A DNA stretch of 64,000 bases from Pseudomonas sp. GD04019 (GTDB lineage Bacteria; Pseudomonadota; Gammaproteobacteria; Pseudomonadales; Pseudomonadaceae): positions 1 through 64,000 of the forward strand of contig NZ_JAOEEA010000016.1 in assembly GCF_029837695.1 (NCBI RefSeq), given 5' to 3'. The first letter of the stretch is position 1, and each line of letters starts with the position of its first letter. Below the pieces are notes generated by a model that saw only the letters and a program-made list of their open reading frames with translations, ran no database searches and had not been told where the DNA came from. The position numbers and the translations under genes are program-made. Positions 32,172 through 40,869 of this stretch are shown here, piece after piece.

Positions 32172-33353
32172 ATGAACAAAGATATGGAAAATCCTAATGC
32201 CTACACCACAAGTCTTATCGAGCGGGTTCGAAATGTTGGTGCAGGTCTTTATGCAGATAGTCTCAATACGATGCCGTTTTGTTTTTCTGGTGATGGACTG
32301 AATGTCGTCGGTAGAAATATGGGATTTCTTACTGATGATCAATTTGTTTCAGCATTTAAGTTTGCTTTGGATAGGTTCGAGGTACCAGAGCTGAGAGGGG
32401 TGCTGGAGTCAATCATTTGGAGGAAACATATTTCATGCTCTTTGGCTTCACAGGTAATCGGTATTGATGGCGACTTCGTTGAGTGTGGTGTGGAGTGGGG
32501 GTTTGGTGTTGATGTGGTGAGCCGCTTTCTGGATTTTTCCAATATAGACAAGAAATGGTTTCTATATGATACCTATACCGGGGTTCCGGATGAACATAAG
32601 GATGAGGGTTTTGTTGTCTCGGATTTAGTCACCAAGTCCTCACAGTTCGAAAAAGTAAAGCAGAAATTTTCTTGTGTCGAAAACATAGTACCTGTTCAAG
32701 GGAAGTTGCCAGAGATTTTACGCGAGCAGTGCCCGGAAAAAATTGCATTTCTTCATATCGATTTGAATAATGCTATTGCTGAAATAGAGACTTTTACTGC
32801 TCTATACCCAAAGGTAAGTGTTGGGGGAGTTATTTTATTTGATGATTATGGGGCGTTGCTTTTTGCCAAACAGCACGTGGTTGAGAGAGAGTATATTCGT
32901 AAGCTTGGATTGACTATTACGGAGCTTCCGACAGGGCAGGCACTATTAATTAAGTCGAAGGAGCTGGACTTTTCATTAGATCCTCAAGACGAATTGGAAA
33001 CCTATCAGTTCAAGAATCATGTGCGAAGGATGGAGTCTTACGCTTGCCAGTTTAGCGAGATTGAGCGTGCCGGTCTTAATGATGTGCTCGGCGCATATGA
33101 GTACTTTAAGCGGCAACTTAGATACATTTCCGAGTGTTCGAAGGCTTGTACAGATTCTGAGCTTTCTAAGAATCTGCAAGGTGTTTGCAATAAATTCTCT
33201 AGCGTGAGTTTCGAATCGCGTGATGATGGGTATAAGTACACGACTTTGATTGAGTATGAGCTTATAAAGCTTGGAGAGATTCGTTTTGATCTGCAGCGTA
33301 AGATTGATTATCTACAGGGGGTGATTGATTATAAGTGCGTGGGGGCGGTATAA
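32172..33353 (+). CDS. TylF/MacO-family methyltransferase with C-terminal extension
   Basis: This 393-residue protein matches the TylF/macrocin O-methyltransferase family. It has the SAM-loop region GDFVECGVEWGFG (~100-112), Asp/Tyr in WFLYDTYTGVPDE (~129-141) and the metal-type acidic residues in FLHIDLN (~193-199) and ILFDDYG (~221-227). Residues ~265-393 form an extra helical part beyond the usual end (~250). It is AT-rich and convergent with the glycosyltransferase run, so it belongs to the island. A likely role is methylating a sugar of the chain or its end. AAAAGGAT at ~32157-32163 is the ribosome site for ATG 32172. Confidence 0.78.
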   Translation: MNKDMENPNAYTTSLIERVRNVGAGLYADSLNTMPFCFSGDGLNVVGRNMGFLTDDQFVSAFKFALDRFEVPELRGVLESIIWRKHISCSLASQVIGIDGDFVECGVEWGFGVDVVSRFLDFSNIDKKWFLYDTYTGVPDEHKDEGFVVSDLVTKSSQFEKVKQKFSCVENIVPVQGKLPEILREQCPEKIAFLHIDLNNAIAEIETFTALYPKVSVGGVILFDDYGALLFAKQHVVEREYIRKLGLTITELPTGQALLIKSKELDFSLDPQDELETYQFKNHVRRMESYACQFSEIERAGLNDVLGAYEYFKRQLRYISECSKACTDSELSKNLQGVCNKFSSVSFESRDDGYKYTTLIEYELIKLGEIRFDLQRKIDYLQGVIDYKCVGAV

Positions 33354-33372
33354 GCCATCGATATAGTTAAAA

Positions 33373-34305
33373 TCAATGATCGGAAAGTCTTCCCATGCGA
33401 TTTCTTATGCCGTCTATGAATCCTTTAAACATCATTTTTAGGACAGATGTACGGTCTTTTGAAAATAAGCTATAGAAGAAAAGTGCGCGCAGATTTCTTG
33501 AAAAATCAGAAACCTTCCAGCTGAGCGGCATATAGCTGCGTCTCATCAAAATGATGCTATTTCTGAAAATATAATAATAGCGGAAAGGGGAGTGATACGG
33601 GACCGTTCGCCAACGTAGAAACCAGATTCTAGTTCTGTGATTACCTAGGGAGTGTTTCATCGTTGCGTCAGCTACACCAAAGAGCCGGTAGCCTTTGGAA
33701 AGTGCGCGAAAACACCACTCAGTATCGATATGATCAATGAAAAAATTTTCCTCCATCAACCCTATTTCGTTCAATGCACTTATAGGAATGAGCGTGCCTG
33801 ATGAGATTAGGAAGTCCGCTTCCACAATAGGCTCAGAGGGTGTCGAGAAAACGCGCTTGAATCCCAAGAAGCCCGTTCTGACGAATCCGGATAATGGGGA
33901 GTCTGGATTATCGCGATAGGAAGGGGCGACCGCAGCCACCTTTAAACCTTTGTCCTGTTGTGAGTAAAGAGCAGCAAGCAGGCGTGGGATCATATCGCAA
34001 TCAGGCAAGCTATCTTGATCGAATATAGCTACGTGGGTAGCATTGGACAATCGGGCATGCTCAATTCCTATGTTCTGTGCATATGCAAGGCCGTGATTTT
34101 TATCCAGTTGGATGGCGCTCACGCTATCTGATAGCTTAATCTCACTAATCCATTCCGCGAGTGAATTGTCCGGCCCGTTGTTTACGAGAATAACCTTACT
34201 TGCCTGTTTGGAAAGTATACGGAGTTGCCGCTCAAGGAAATTGGTGTCCGGATAATAGGTTACTACGATACCGTAGATGCAAGAGGTCGCTTTTGTGCTA
34301 TCCAT
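33373..34305 (-). CDS. GT2 glycosyltransferase, rhamnosyltransferase-like
   Basis: This 310-residue GT-A enzyme of the RfbN/WbbL type starts CIYGIVVTYYPDTNFLERQL. It continues with ILVNNGPDNS (~38), KNHGLAYAQNIGIEHAR (~69-85) and the acidic metal site IFDQDSLPD (~95-103). The acceptor-side motif ENFFIDHIDTEWCFRALSKG (~184-203) is typical of dTDP-rhamnosyltransferases. With rfbBDAC in the same run, it probably adds L-rhamnose in the cytoplasm. Its start overlaps the preceding glycosyltransferase stop by eight bases. Only 19 bases separate its 3' end from the convergent methyltransferase, with no clear terminator. Confidence 0.82.
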   Translation of the reverse strand: MDSTKATSCIYGIVVTYYPDTNFLERQLRILSKQASKVILVNNGPDNSLAEWISEIKLSDSVSAIQLDKNHGLAYAQNIGIEHARLSNATHVAIFDQDSLPDCDMIPRLLAALYSQQDKGLKVAAVAPSYRDNPDSPLSGFVRTGFLGFKRVFSTPSEPIVEADFLISSGTLIPISALNEIGLMEENFFIDHIDTEWCFRALSKGYRLFGVADATMKHSLGNHRTRIWFLRWRTVPYHSPFRYYYIFRNSIILMRRSYMPLSWKVSDFSRNLRALFFYSLFSKDRTSVLKMMFKGFIDGIRNRMGRLSDH

Positions 34306-35635
34306 TGATTTTCAACCTGCGGCCAATAGCATTGAGTAACGCTCCTATGCCTCCACGGCTGTAGGCTCCTTTCAAACGTTGCAGGAGGGTTGATGTTGGC
34401 GAGGCGGCAAAGTTCTTCCTGATGAAGTCCCTGTCAGGAGAGGGGCTTAGATTTCGGCATCGATCCGAGAATTTGGAGACAAGCGTTTCCCAGCGGAATT
34501 GCTCGGCGAATCTTCTGCTGCCTTCACGTAGTTTCTTCAGTTCGTCTGGACTGTGGATCAGAGAGTTCAAGGCTGAAGTCCAGCCGTCAACGCTTTCATA
34601 GTCGACAGAAATACCGCATTGCTCCTTAGCTAATGCGTCTCCGAACACATCGCCCTTGGTCGCGACTATAGGTAGGCCACACCAGAGATAGTCCAGCATA
34701 CGGGTTCTAAAGGAGAAAACCGTTTCTGGATTGTTGTAGTGGGCACTGACGCCGATATCTGCATCCAGCAGATAGTTATGTCGCTCTTTGTAATCAATCC
34801 ATCCAAAGTTGAAATGCACGTACGAGCCATTCAAGCCAAGCTCTTTTGCGAGAGCCAGTGCCTGGGCACACATGTCGTGTTGTTCGATACTCGGATTGGG
34901 GTGCTTGACACCAATGAAGACGAGATGAACCCTGTTTCCAGTTTGTATGAGTCGATGTATTGCTCGAATGATTGTCAGGGGGTCAAACCACTGATAGATG
35001 CCGCCGCCCCATACCATGACAAATTCATCAGCCGGAATGCCGAACATCTCACGCAGGGCGCTACGCTCAAGTACTGGCGGGGTGTTCGCTAAGCCAAAGG
35101 GTAGAAGCGATATAAGCTCGTCCACATTCGCGTGGTTCGCCTGTGGCCAACGCAATGCATTGATGCGGCCTGCTGTGGTTAACGCCCCCAGCCAGTAGTT
35201 ACGCTGCCGCTCGCTTGCGCAGATGAAATGGTCAGCATAAGCAAGCTGCTCACGTAGAATGTCTGCAAGGTAGGCGCTCGTAAAGGTTCTGATGTCGGTA
35301 TCAAGGCCATCAGAAACCTGATGGTACTCAAGGGGGATGGGGCAATATAGATCAGCAATCAGAGCTGCTTTACATCTCTTTAAAAAGGGATGAGTGCGTA
35401 GGGCGTCACCTTGAATAATAATGATGTCGGCCGCTTCTGCGCAGAGATAGAATCTATCGTTGGAAAATTCGAATATATCGATTCCCGCGTGATGATTCGC
35501 TTGTACGCTCCGGGCAACTACAGACACAGAGAAATCATGCCCAAGATGTGCGGCTATTTCCATGCATCTGATGGCTGGTCCAGCCATCTTTTCGCCAACA
35601 ACGTCATTGCATACAATTAAAATTCTTTGTTTCAA
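34298..35635 (-). CDS. GT4-type glycosyltransferase
   Basis: The 445-residue GT-B protein begins MKQRILIVCNDVVGEKMAGPAIR, with the acceptor-side glycine loop. The donor half has MVWGGGIYQWFDPLTIIRAI (~210-229) and SFRTRMLDYLWCGLPIVATKGDVFGDAL (~305-332), the GT4-like nucleotide-sugar site. It is of the kind often found beside rhamnan synthesis genes. The donor sugar is unknown. The start codon is TTG at 35635, overlapping the upstream stop as TTGA, which implies translational coupling. Confidence 0.78.
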   Translation of the reverse strand: MKQRILIVCNDVVGEKMAGPAIRCMEIAAHLGHDFSVSVVARSVQANHHAGIDIFEFSNDRFYLCAEAADIIIIQGDALRTHPFLKRCKAALIADLYCPIPLEYHQVSDGLDTDIRTFTSAYLADILREQLAYADHFICASERQRNYWLGALTTAGRINALRWPQANHANVDELISLLPFGLANTPPVLERSALREMFGIPADEFVMVWGGGIYQWFDPLTIIRAIHRLIQTGNRVHLVFIGVKHPNPSIEQHDMCAQALALAKELGLNGSYVHFNFGWIDYKERHNYLLDADIGVSAHYNNPETVFSFRTRMLDYLWCGLPIVATKGDVFGDALAKEQCGISVDYESVDGWTSALNSLIHSPDELKKLREGSRRFAEQFRWETLVSKFSDRCRNLSPSPDRDFIRKNFAASPTSTLLQRLKGAYSRGGIGALLNAIGRRLKING

Positions 35636-36915
35636 GACAAAATTTCTCGCACTAAATAAATATTCAAATTAATTAATGTTAGCGCGGCAAGTAGTCCTAG
35701 AAGGATGATTGAGAGCTTTTTTGCTTTTGTGATTGTAAAAATATACCGGAATAGCTCGTAAAGTCTTCTCTTGTATAGAATTAGCTGGTTGGCGGTTTCA
35801 GCTTGGAGAGCGAGACTTGGTGAGTGAGTTTGATGGTGGAATTTAATATAGTTCAATCGCATTCTCTGAGTTGTAGAGAGCCCAAGTTCAGGTCTTGCCG
35901 GAGGGGCTTTTTTAAGAGCTTTCATCCAGAGAGGGGCTATCGCTTGATGTGAGTAGTTTTTCTTTACAAAGCCTTTGGCGACTGCTGAAATCTTCAGGCG
36001 CTGTGCTGGATTTTCTGCCGCAGCTACTATTGCGTTAGTCCATGAGGCCACATCATTGTTAGTAAGGTAGCCTGTTTCTCTATGTATAACGCTTTCCCTG
36101 TATGGCGAGACATTGCTATACAGGCCGACGATGCCACATCCTCCGTACTCTCTAAATTTATTATTTGTTTTGGATGCATTGAATGGGCTGTCAAGTAAGG
36201 GGGCTAGTCCAAGATCCCATTGACGAGATATTTTGAATTTGATGAATTCGTGGTAGTCGTCAAAGCCAGGGAACCATTGGACGTTATTAAGGCCACGCAA
36301 GCGCTCTGTAATGCCGCCGATAAATTCGAATCTGATATCTGGTCGCTTGCTGCATAGGTCTAATACTGATTTTTCAATTATTTCTAATTCGGTCGCTTTG
36401 TAGCTGCCTGCATATCCAACCACAAAATTAGAAGATGCTCTTTTCTTGGGCTGTATGTGTTTATCTGCTAGTTCAGAATCAAAGGGCGGAGGGAGTAATT
36501 CGCACTGTGCCTCGGGGAATCTAGTTGCGATGAATTCCAAGATTGAAGGGGAGTTTACGATTATTAAAGACGCGTGGCGGACAAATTCATCAAGAGTATC
36601 GATGGTGGATTTAGATTGATAGAATTTTGCTAGTTCACTATTGCCCTGTATGCGCCAGAAATTATCATCTAAATAATAGATGTATGATATGTTATTGCGC
36701 TTTAAGTAAGCTGGTATCCAGGATATGTTTGGATGGGCGGCGCGGGAGAATATATTCAGGCTGGAGTGAAGCGTTTTCCAGCTTATATCACTAATAGTCC
36801 GGGTGGTGCAGACTGTTTCGCTAGATATATCATTTAAGAAATTGGAAAGTACGCGGTCTGTGGCAATACTGCTCTCTACCCATAGATTTATATTCAAAGC
36901 GATAGCTCCTGGCAT
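35632..36915 (-). CDS. GT4-like glycosyltransferase with C-terminal membrane helix
   Basis: The 427-residue protein has a GT-B core with FVVGYAGSYKATELEIIEKS (~162-181), FEFIGGITERL (~196) and NKFREYGGCGIVGLYSNVSPY (~250-270). These fit the glycosyltransferase-1 donor fold. Unusually, residues ~398-420 form a strong hydrophobic helix (LSIILLGLLAALTLINLNIYL), which would tether it to the inner membrane near the lipid-linked acceptor. Its composition is the most AT-rich in the window: the 60 bases from 36601 contain 24 G+C. ATG 36915 gives MPGAIALNINLWVESS. Confidence 0.72.
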   Translation of the reverse strand: MPGAIALNINLWVESSIATDRVLSNFLNDISSETVCTTRTISDISWKTLHSSLNIFSRAAHPNISWIPAYLKRNNISYIYYLDDNFWRIQGNSELAKFYQSKSTIDTLDEFVRHASLIIVNSPSILEFIATRFPEAQCELLPPPFDSELADKHIQPKKRASSNFVVGYAGSYKATELEIIEKSVLDLCSKRPDIRFEFIGGITERLRGLNNVQWFPGFDDYHEFIKFKISRQWDLGLAPLLDSPFNASKTNNKFREYGGCGIVGLYSNVSPYRESVIHRETGYLTNNDVASWTNAIVAAAENPAQRLKISAVAKGFVKKNYSHQAIAPLWMKALKKAPPARPELGLSTTQRMRLNYIKFHHQTHSPSLALQAETANQLILYKRRLYELFRYIFTITKAKKLSIILLGLLAALTLINLNIYLVREILS

Positions 36916-36983
36916 GCAATGCTAGAGATCATAGTTTAGTAATCAGTCTGCTGCTGGGTAGGAATTTCGGGTAGATCAGCTAA

Positions 36984-37002
36984 AGCCTTCTTTCTGAAGG
37001 CT
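36984..37002. terminator. Hairpin between the acetyltransferase and glycosyltransferase genes
   Basis: AGCCTTC (36984-36990) and GAAGGCT (36996-37002) form a seven-base-pair stem just after the GNAT stop on the leftward strand, followed by TTAGC. This weak terminator or attenuator divides the island operon. The 102-base gap is the only sizeable one between 33.4 and 44.7 kb. Confidence 0.4.
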
Positions 37003-37017
37003 CTAACTGGCAAGCTA

Positions 37018-37596
37018 TTACTTGATGGCCATGCGTTGAAGCATTACCGACATCCGACCGTTCTTGCAAGATTCGAGATATTCCTCATCAAGCATGGATA
37101 GAACGGCTACATCTGCATAGGTTCCTGCTTTAAACGCATGATCTCGCAGGATGCCTTCTTGCTTAAATCCAAATTTTTTGTGCAGCTCGACAACAGAGGA
37201 GTTGTCAACCAGTACTTCGCAGTAAAGTTTGTGGAGATTAAGGTGCTCAAATGAATACTGCAAAATAAGTGCTTCGATTTCAGCGCCATAGCCACCGGAA
37301 CGCATTTCCTTGTCACCAATAATCAGGCGTCCCCATTCGGCTTTGCGATTCCTTCTGTCGATGTGGTATATGCTAACAGTGCCTATCGCTTTATTGTCAT
37401 CTGCGCGAGATACAATGAAATTGATTTCTGAAGAGTCTTGCAGTTGCTTTTCGTACCAGTTTTTTTGTTGTCTTGTAGATATTGGCAAGTACTCATAGAA
37501 ATATTCATAGACTTCGGGATTGCTGCGCCATTCAGCCATAATACATAGATCGGCTTCTTCTATTGCGCGTAAGCGAATGCGTTTCGATATAAGCAT
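37018..37596 (-). CDS. GNAT-family N-acetyltransferase, probable sugar-amine acetylase
   Basis: This 192-residue GNAT protein of the RimJ/PseH kind starts MLISKRIRLRAIEEADL. It has FIVSRADDNKAIGTVSIYHID, the acetyl-CoA loop MRSGGYGAEIEALILQYSFE (~96-115) and LHKKFGFKQEGILRDHAF near the end. Following a nucleotide-sugar aminotransferase, it probably acetylates the new amino group, as WecD and PseH do. A TTG at 37644 would extend it by 16 residues and overlap the aminotransferase by 11 bases; ATG 37596 fits the family better, though neither has a good ribosome site. Confidence 0.75.
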   Translation of the reverse strand: MLISKRIRLRAIEEADLCIMAEWRSNPEVYEYFYEYLPISTRQQKNWYEKQLQDSSEINFIVSRADDNKAIGTVSIYHIDRRNRKAEWGRLIIGDKEMRSGGYGAEIEALILQYSFEHLNLHKLYCEVLVDNSSVVELHKKFGFKQEGILRDHAFKAGTYADVAVLSMLDEEYLESCKNGRMSVMLQRMAIK

Positions 37597-37633
37597 ATAA
37601 AAACCGTATTTTAGGTTGAGCCAAATTATTCGA

Positions 37634-38770
37634 TCAAATGGCAATTCGAACTATGGATTTAAGCTTTTCGCAGATGAACTCTACATCGCTCCGCGTAATC
37701 CCCATGTGCATGGGCAGAGACAGGATTTCTTTGCTGGCTTGATGTGCTTTAGGACAAGTGTCGGCGGCATAGTTATACAGGCGGTATTCGGTATTGTCCC
37801 GGTAGTGTACGCCAGGATGAATTTCATACTCATTCAGCGCCATTAGTACCTGCTCTCGCTTTGCTACGCGAACTTGGAATAGGTGGCGTGAGGACTCGCA
37901 GCCTGGCGCAATCGGAACAATTTGAATCAGTTCGTCCCCACTCAGCAGTTCTTCATACCAAGTGGCCAACTGGCGGCGATAAGCATTGTCACGATCGAGG
38001 TATTTCAGCGAGACGAGTGCCATGGCGGCCATTATCGAGTTGCCGTGATACTTGAAGCCCAGCTCTTCTACGTCATACATCCACTTGTATGCGCCTTGGG
38101 TAACGGTGCGCGCGTAAGTGTCCTTGTTGATGCCAAGCCAGGTCAGCTTTCTTGCGCGCTCGTCGTCTTCTGCTTCGGCGAAGCAGATCATGCCGGAGTC
38201 CGCTGTCGCGAGGTTTTTGACAGCCTGATAACTAAAGACCGCGACATCTGCATCTGCGCCAACATGTGCGCCATTCAAGCGCGAGCCGGACATGTGCGCC
38301 GCATCCAGAATCAGCTTGAGATCATGTTTCTTGCACAGTTTGACGATTTCTTCATAGCGCCCAGTGTTGCCACCAAGGCCAACAAAAATCAGAGCCTTGG
38401 TTTTCGGGGTTATTTTTTTCTCTACATCCTCGGGGTCAAGGCAGAGAGATTCGTCGACATCTGCAAAAACGGGCTTCAGGTTTGCCTGAATGATTGCATG
38501 GTTGGTGGAAATGAAGGTCAGCGGTGTGGTGATGATCTCGGCGTCATCATCCCAGCCACATTTCTCTTTAAAGAGATGGAAGGCCAGATGCAGGCCGACA
38601 GTGTTCGAACTCAGAAAATGTGCATGTGGGAGTCCGGTATACTTCTTCCATTCATTCTCAATTTCAACGGTCTTGAACCCTAGCCCGGTCCAGCCTTTCT
38701 CGAGGCATTCACGAATGCCCTCGAGGCATTCATCGACACGGAAGTTAGGTACGAATAATTGAATGGCCAT
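37634..38770 (-). CDS. DegT/DnrJ/EryC1-family sugar aminotransferase
   Basis: The 378-residue PLP enzyme of the sugar aminotransferase family has FLSSNTVGLHLAFHL (cofactor phosphate region, ~53-67), ITTPLTFISTNHAI (~86-99), Asp in LILDAAHMSGSRL (~152-164) and the PLP-binding Lys in VFSYQAVKNLATADSG (~179-194). It would put an amino group on a keto-sugar nucleotide. The likely substrate is dTDP-4-keto-6-deoxyglucose made by RfbB. The GNAT gene overlaps or directly follows. No 3,4-ketoisomerase is present, which favours a 4-amino sugar. Confidence 0.83.
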   Translation of the reverse strand: MAIQLFVPNFRVDECLEGIRECLEKGWTGLGFKTVEIENEWKKYTGLPHAHFLSSNTVGLHLAFHLFKEKCGWDDDAEIITTPLTFISTNHAIIQANLKPVFADVDESLCLDPEDVEKKITPKTKALIFVGLGGNTGRYEEIVKLCKKHDLKLILDAAHMSGSRLNGAHVGADADVAVFSYQAVKNLATADSGMICFAEAEDDERARKLTWLGINKDTYARTVTQGAYKWMYDVEELGFKYHGNSIMAAMALVSLKYLDRDNAYRRQLATWYEELLSGDELIQIVPIAPGCESSRHLFQVRVAKREQVLMALNEYEIHPGVHYRDNTEYRLYNYAADTCPKAHQASKEILSLPMHMGITRSDVEFICEKLKSIVRIAI

Positions 38771-38772
38771 GT

Positions 38773-39519
38773 TTATTCTCCTCTAATATTGTTTAGATAA
38801 CGTTCAATCGTGATTTCTGGATCACCGTCGGCTATGATTTTGCCATGATCTAGCCATATTATGCGGTTACAGAGTCTTTGTAAGAGTGCCGGCTGATGTG
38901 AAACAAAGACCATTATGCTCGAGCTTGCGATGAATTCATGCATGCGTTCTAGCGCCTTGTCTATGAACTCCGCGTCGCCGCCTGCAAACAATTCATCGAG
39001 AATCAAGATGTCGGGTTTTACAGCGGTTGCAATAGCAAAGGCTAGCCTCATATACATGCCGGTTGAATAATATTTCACCGGTGTGTCGATAAACTCTTCC
39101 AGTCCAGTGAAATTTATTATCTCAGGTTCGATTTCTTTCAGCTTGGCTGTTCCATATCCGAGAATAGCTCCGTTAAGATAAATGTTCTCACGGCCACTCA
39201 GTTCAGGGTTGAAGCCAGCGCCGATTTCCAGTAGTGGGGCTATTCTCCCTTCTACTTCTACGGAGCCTTGGTCAGTGTGATAAATCCCACATATAGTCTT
39301 TAATAGCGTACTCTTGCCCGCGCCGTTATGGCCGACAATACCAATTCGGTCACCGTGTTTGATCTCCAGTGAAATATCATCCAACGCTTTGAATTGACTG
39401 TAGCGATTTATTTTTTTTCGCTTGAGAAGATCGGCAAAGAATTCTTTTAGCGATATTCCTTTGCTGTGATACAGCCTGAAATTCAGGCTTACATTCTTAA
39501 TCGATATGCTTGAGTTCAT
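38773..39519 (-). CDS. wzt: Wzt-type ABC transporter ATPase for polysaccharide export
   Basis: The 248-residue ATPase has Walker A IVGHNGAGKSTLLKTI (~60-75), the ABC signature region KYYSTGMYMRLAFAIATA (~150-167), Walker B DILILDELFAGGDAEF (~171-186) and the H loop FVSHQPALL (~206). The protein ends soon after the ATPase. It lacks the C-terminal carbohydrate-binding domain of long Wzt proteins (about 430 residues in E. coli O9a). Together with Wzm it should export the finished lipid-linked chain across the inner membrane. Confidence 0.92.
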   Translation of the reverse strand: MNSSISIKNVSLNFRLYHSKGISLKEFFADLLKRKKINRYSQFKALDDISLEIKHGDRIGIVGHNGAGKSTLLKTICGIYHTDQGSVEVEGRIAPLLEIGAGFNPELSGRENIYLNGAILGYGTAKLKEIEPEIINFTGLEEFIDTPVKYYSTGMYMRLAFAIATAVKPDILILDELFAGGDAEFIDKALERMHEFIASSSIMVFVSHQPALLQRLCNRIIWLDHGKIIADGDPEITIERYLNNIRGE

Positions 39520-39522
39520 TGT

Positions 39523-40302
39523 TCACAGCTTAAATACGATGTAAGGGTCGTTTTTCTTGAAAGTGTAAATGCCTAGAATGAGGCTGAGGGTGGCCAAGAG
39601 TGCCACTTTCCAGTAGGTATCTATACCGGCTACGCTCCCCTCATATAAAGGTAGTCTAAATATTTCGACAAATAGTGTCATTGGGTTAAGGTCGAAGAGC
39701 CACCGATAATTTTCCGGAACGAAAGATAGTGGATAAATAATCGGGGTTAGGTAGTAGAGTGCCTGCAGTGCTACCCCGACTAGATTGGGGAGGTCGCGGA
39801 AGGACACGGTGGCAACAGATAAGGCCAGCGCCAATCCAAGAGCGAAGATAAAGATCAGCAGGAAATTGATCGGCAATATCGTCAATGACCATGTGAGGGG
39901 GGCGCCGATTGCCAATGCAATCAGGAACAAGCAAAGCGTGCTCAACAGCGCATCTACAAGCAGGCTGATCGATTGTGATACGACAAATATCTGTTTGGGG
40001 ACCTTGATCTTTTTGATCAGTGCTTCGCTGTTAAGCAGTGACTGCATTCCCTGCGATAAGCAGTTCGAGAAGAAGGTATACGGCACCAGTCCGGAGAAAA
40101 GAAAGATGGCGAAGGTTTTCAGCGGCCATCGCATTATCATGGAAAAAACTATTGACGTGACGATCATAGTCAGCAGCGGGTTCAGCAGCGTCCACAGAAA
40201 ACCGAGAGCGGTCCTTCGGTAACGCATCGTAAGCTGCTGCCAAATCAACTGCTTAAGCACAAGCTTTGATTCGTACAAATCCCTGAAGAAATTTATAAAC
40301 AC
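39523..40302 (-). CDS. wzm: Wzm-type ABC-2 transporter permease for polysaccharide export
   Basis: The 259-residue ABC-2 permease has six hydrophobic segments. The cytoplasmic start is KLVLKQLIWQQLTMRYRRTALGFLWTLLNPLLTMIV (residues ~15-50), the classic Wzm/KpsM signature. YYLTPIIYPLSFVPENYRWLFDLNPMTLFVEIFR (~185-218) precedes the last helix. It forms the channel for the undecaprenyl-linked O chain. GTG at 40302 is the start; Wzt begins three bases after its stop. Confidence 0.92.
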   Translation of the reverse strand: MFINFFRDLYESKLVLKQLIWQQLTMRYRRTALGFLWTLLNPLLTMIVTSIVFSMIMRWPLKTFAIFLFSGLVPYTFFSNCLSQGMQSLLNSEALIKKIKVPKQIFVVSQSISLLVDALLSTLCLFLIALAIGAPLTWSLTILPINFLLIFIFALGLALALSVATVSFRDLPNLVGVALQALYYLTPIIYPLSFVPENYRWLFDLNPMTLFVEIFRLPLYEGSVAGIDTYWKVALLATLSLILGIYTFKKNDPYIVFKL

Positions 40303-40323
40303 TGTGAGGGCTCGCCTGGAAAG

Positions 40324-40869
40324 TTACTCGAAAATCTCTGCTTCGGACAGGCGTAAACCCTTCGAATCTTTAGCGGACAGTTGTGGGGGGTGGCTAAGCG
40401 GCCATTCGATTCCAATCATTTCGTCATCCCAAATGATGCAGCGCTCGTTTTCGGGAGAGTAGTAGTCAGTGGTTTTGTATAAAAATTCGGCTGTTTCACT
40501 CAATACAACGAAGCCGTGTGCAAAACCTGCTGGAATCCAAAGTTGCTTCTTGTTTTCGGCGCTTAGGTGGATTCCGACCCATTTGCCAAAGGTCGGCGAG
40601 GATCTGCGAATATCTACAGCGACATCGAAAACTTCGCCTTGTACAACTCGAACAAGCTTCCCTTGGGGTTGCTTGAGTTGATAGTGAAGGCCGCGCAGTA
40701 CGTCTTTTACAGACTTCGAGTGGTTATCCTGCACAAAGTTAACGTTGACTTTGGTAGCCTCTCGAAATTGCTCGCCATTAAAGCTCTCATAAAAGAAGCC
40801 GCGCTCATCGCCAAAAACTCTTGGCTCGATCACAATTACATCAGGCACTTCTGTTTTGGTGATTTTCAT
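40324..40869 (-). CDS. rfbC: dTDP-4-dehydrorhamnose 3,5-epimerase
   Basis: This 181-residue cupin epimerase has EPRVFGDERGFFYESFN (~16-32), FVQDNHSKSVKDVLRGLHYQ (~45-64, catalytic His), GEVFDVAVDIRRSSPTFG and FAHGFVVLSETAEFLYKTTDYY (~118-139, catalytic Tyr). It is the third enzyme of dTDP-L-rhamnose synthesis. ATG 40869 overlaps the rfbA stop (TGATG); a GTG three bases earlier is also in frame. Confidence 0.96.
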   Translation of the reverse strand: MKITKTEVPDVIVIEPRVFGDERGFFYESFNGEQFREATKVNVNFVQDNHSKSVKDVLRGLHYQLKQPQGKLVRVVQGEVFDVAVDIRRSSPTFGKWVGIHLSAENKKQLWIPAGFAHGFVVLSETAEFLYKTTDYYSPENERCIIWDDEMIGIEWPLSHPPQLSAKDSKGLRLSEAEIFE

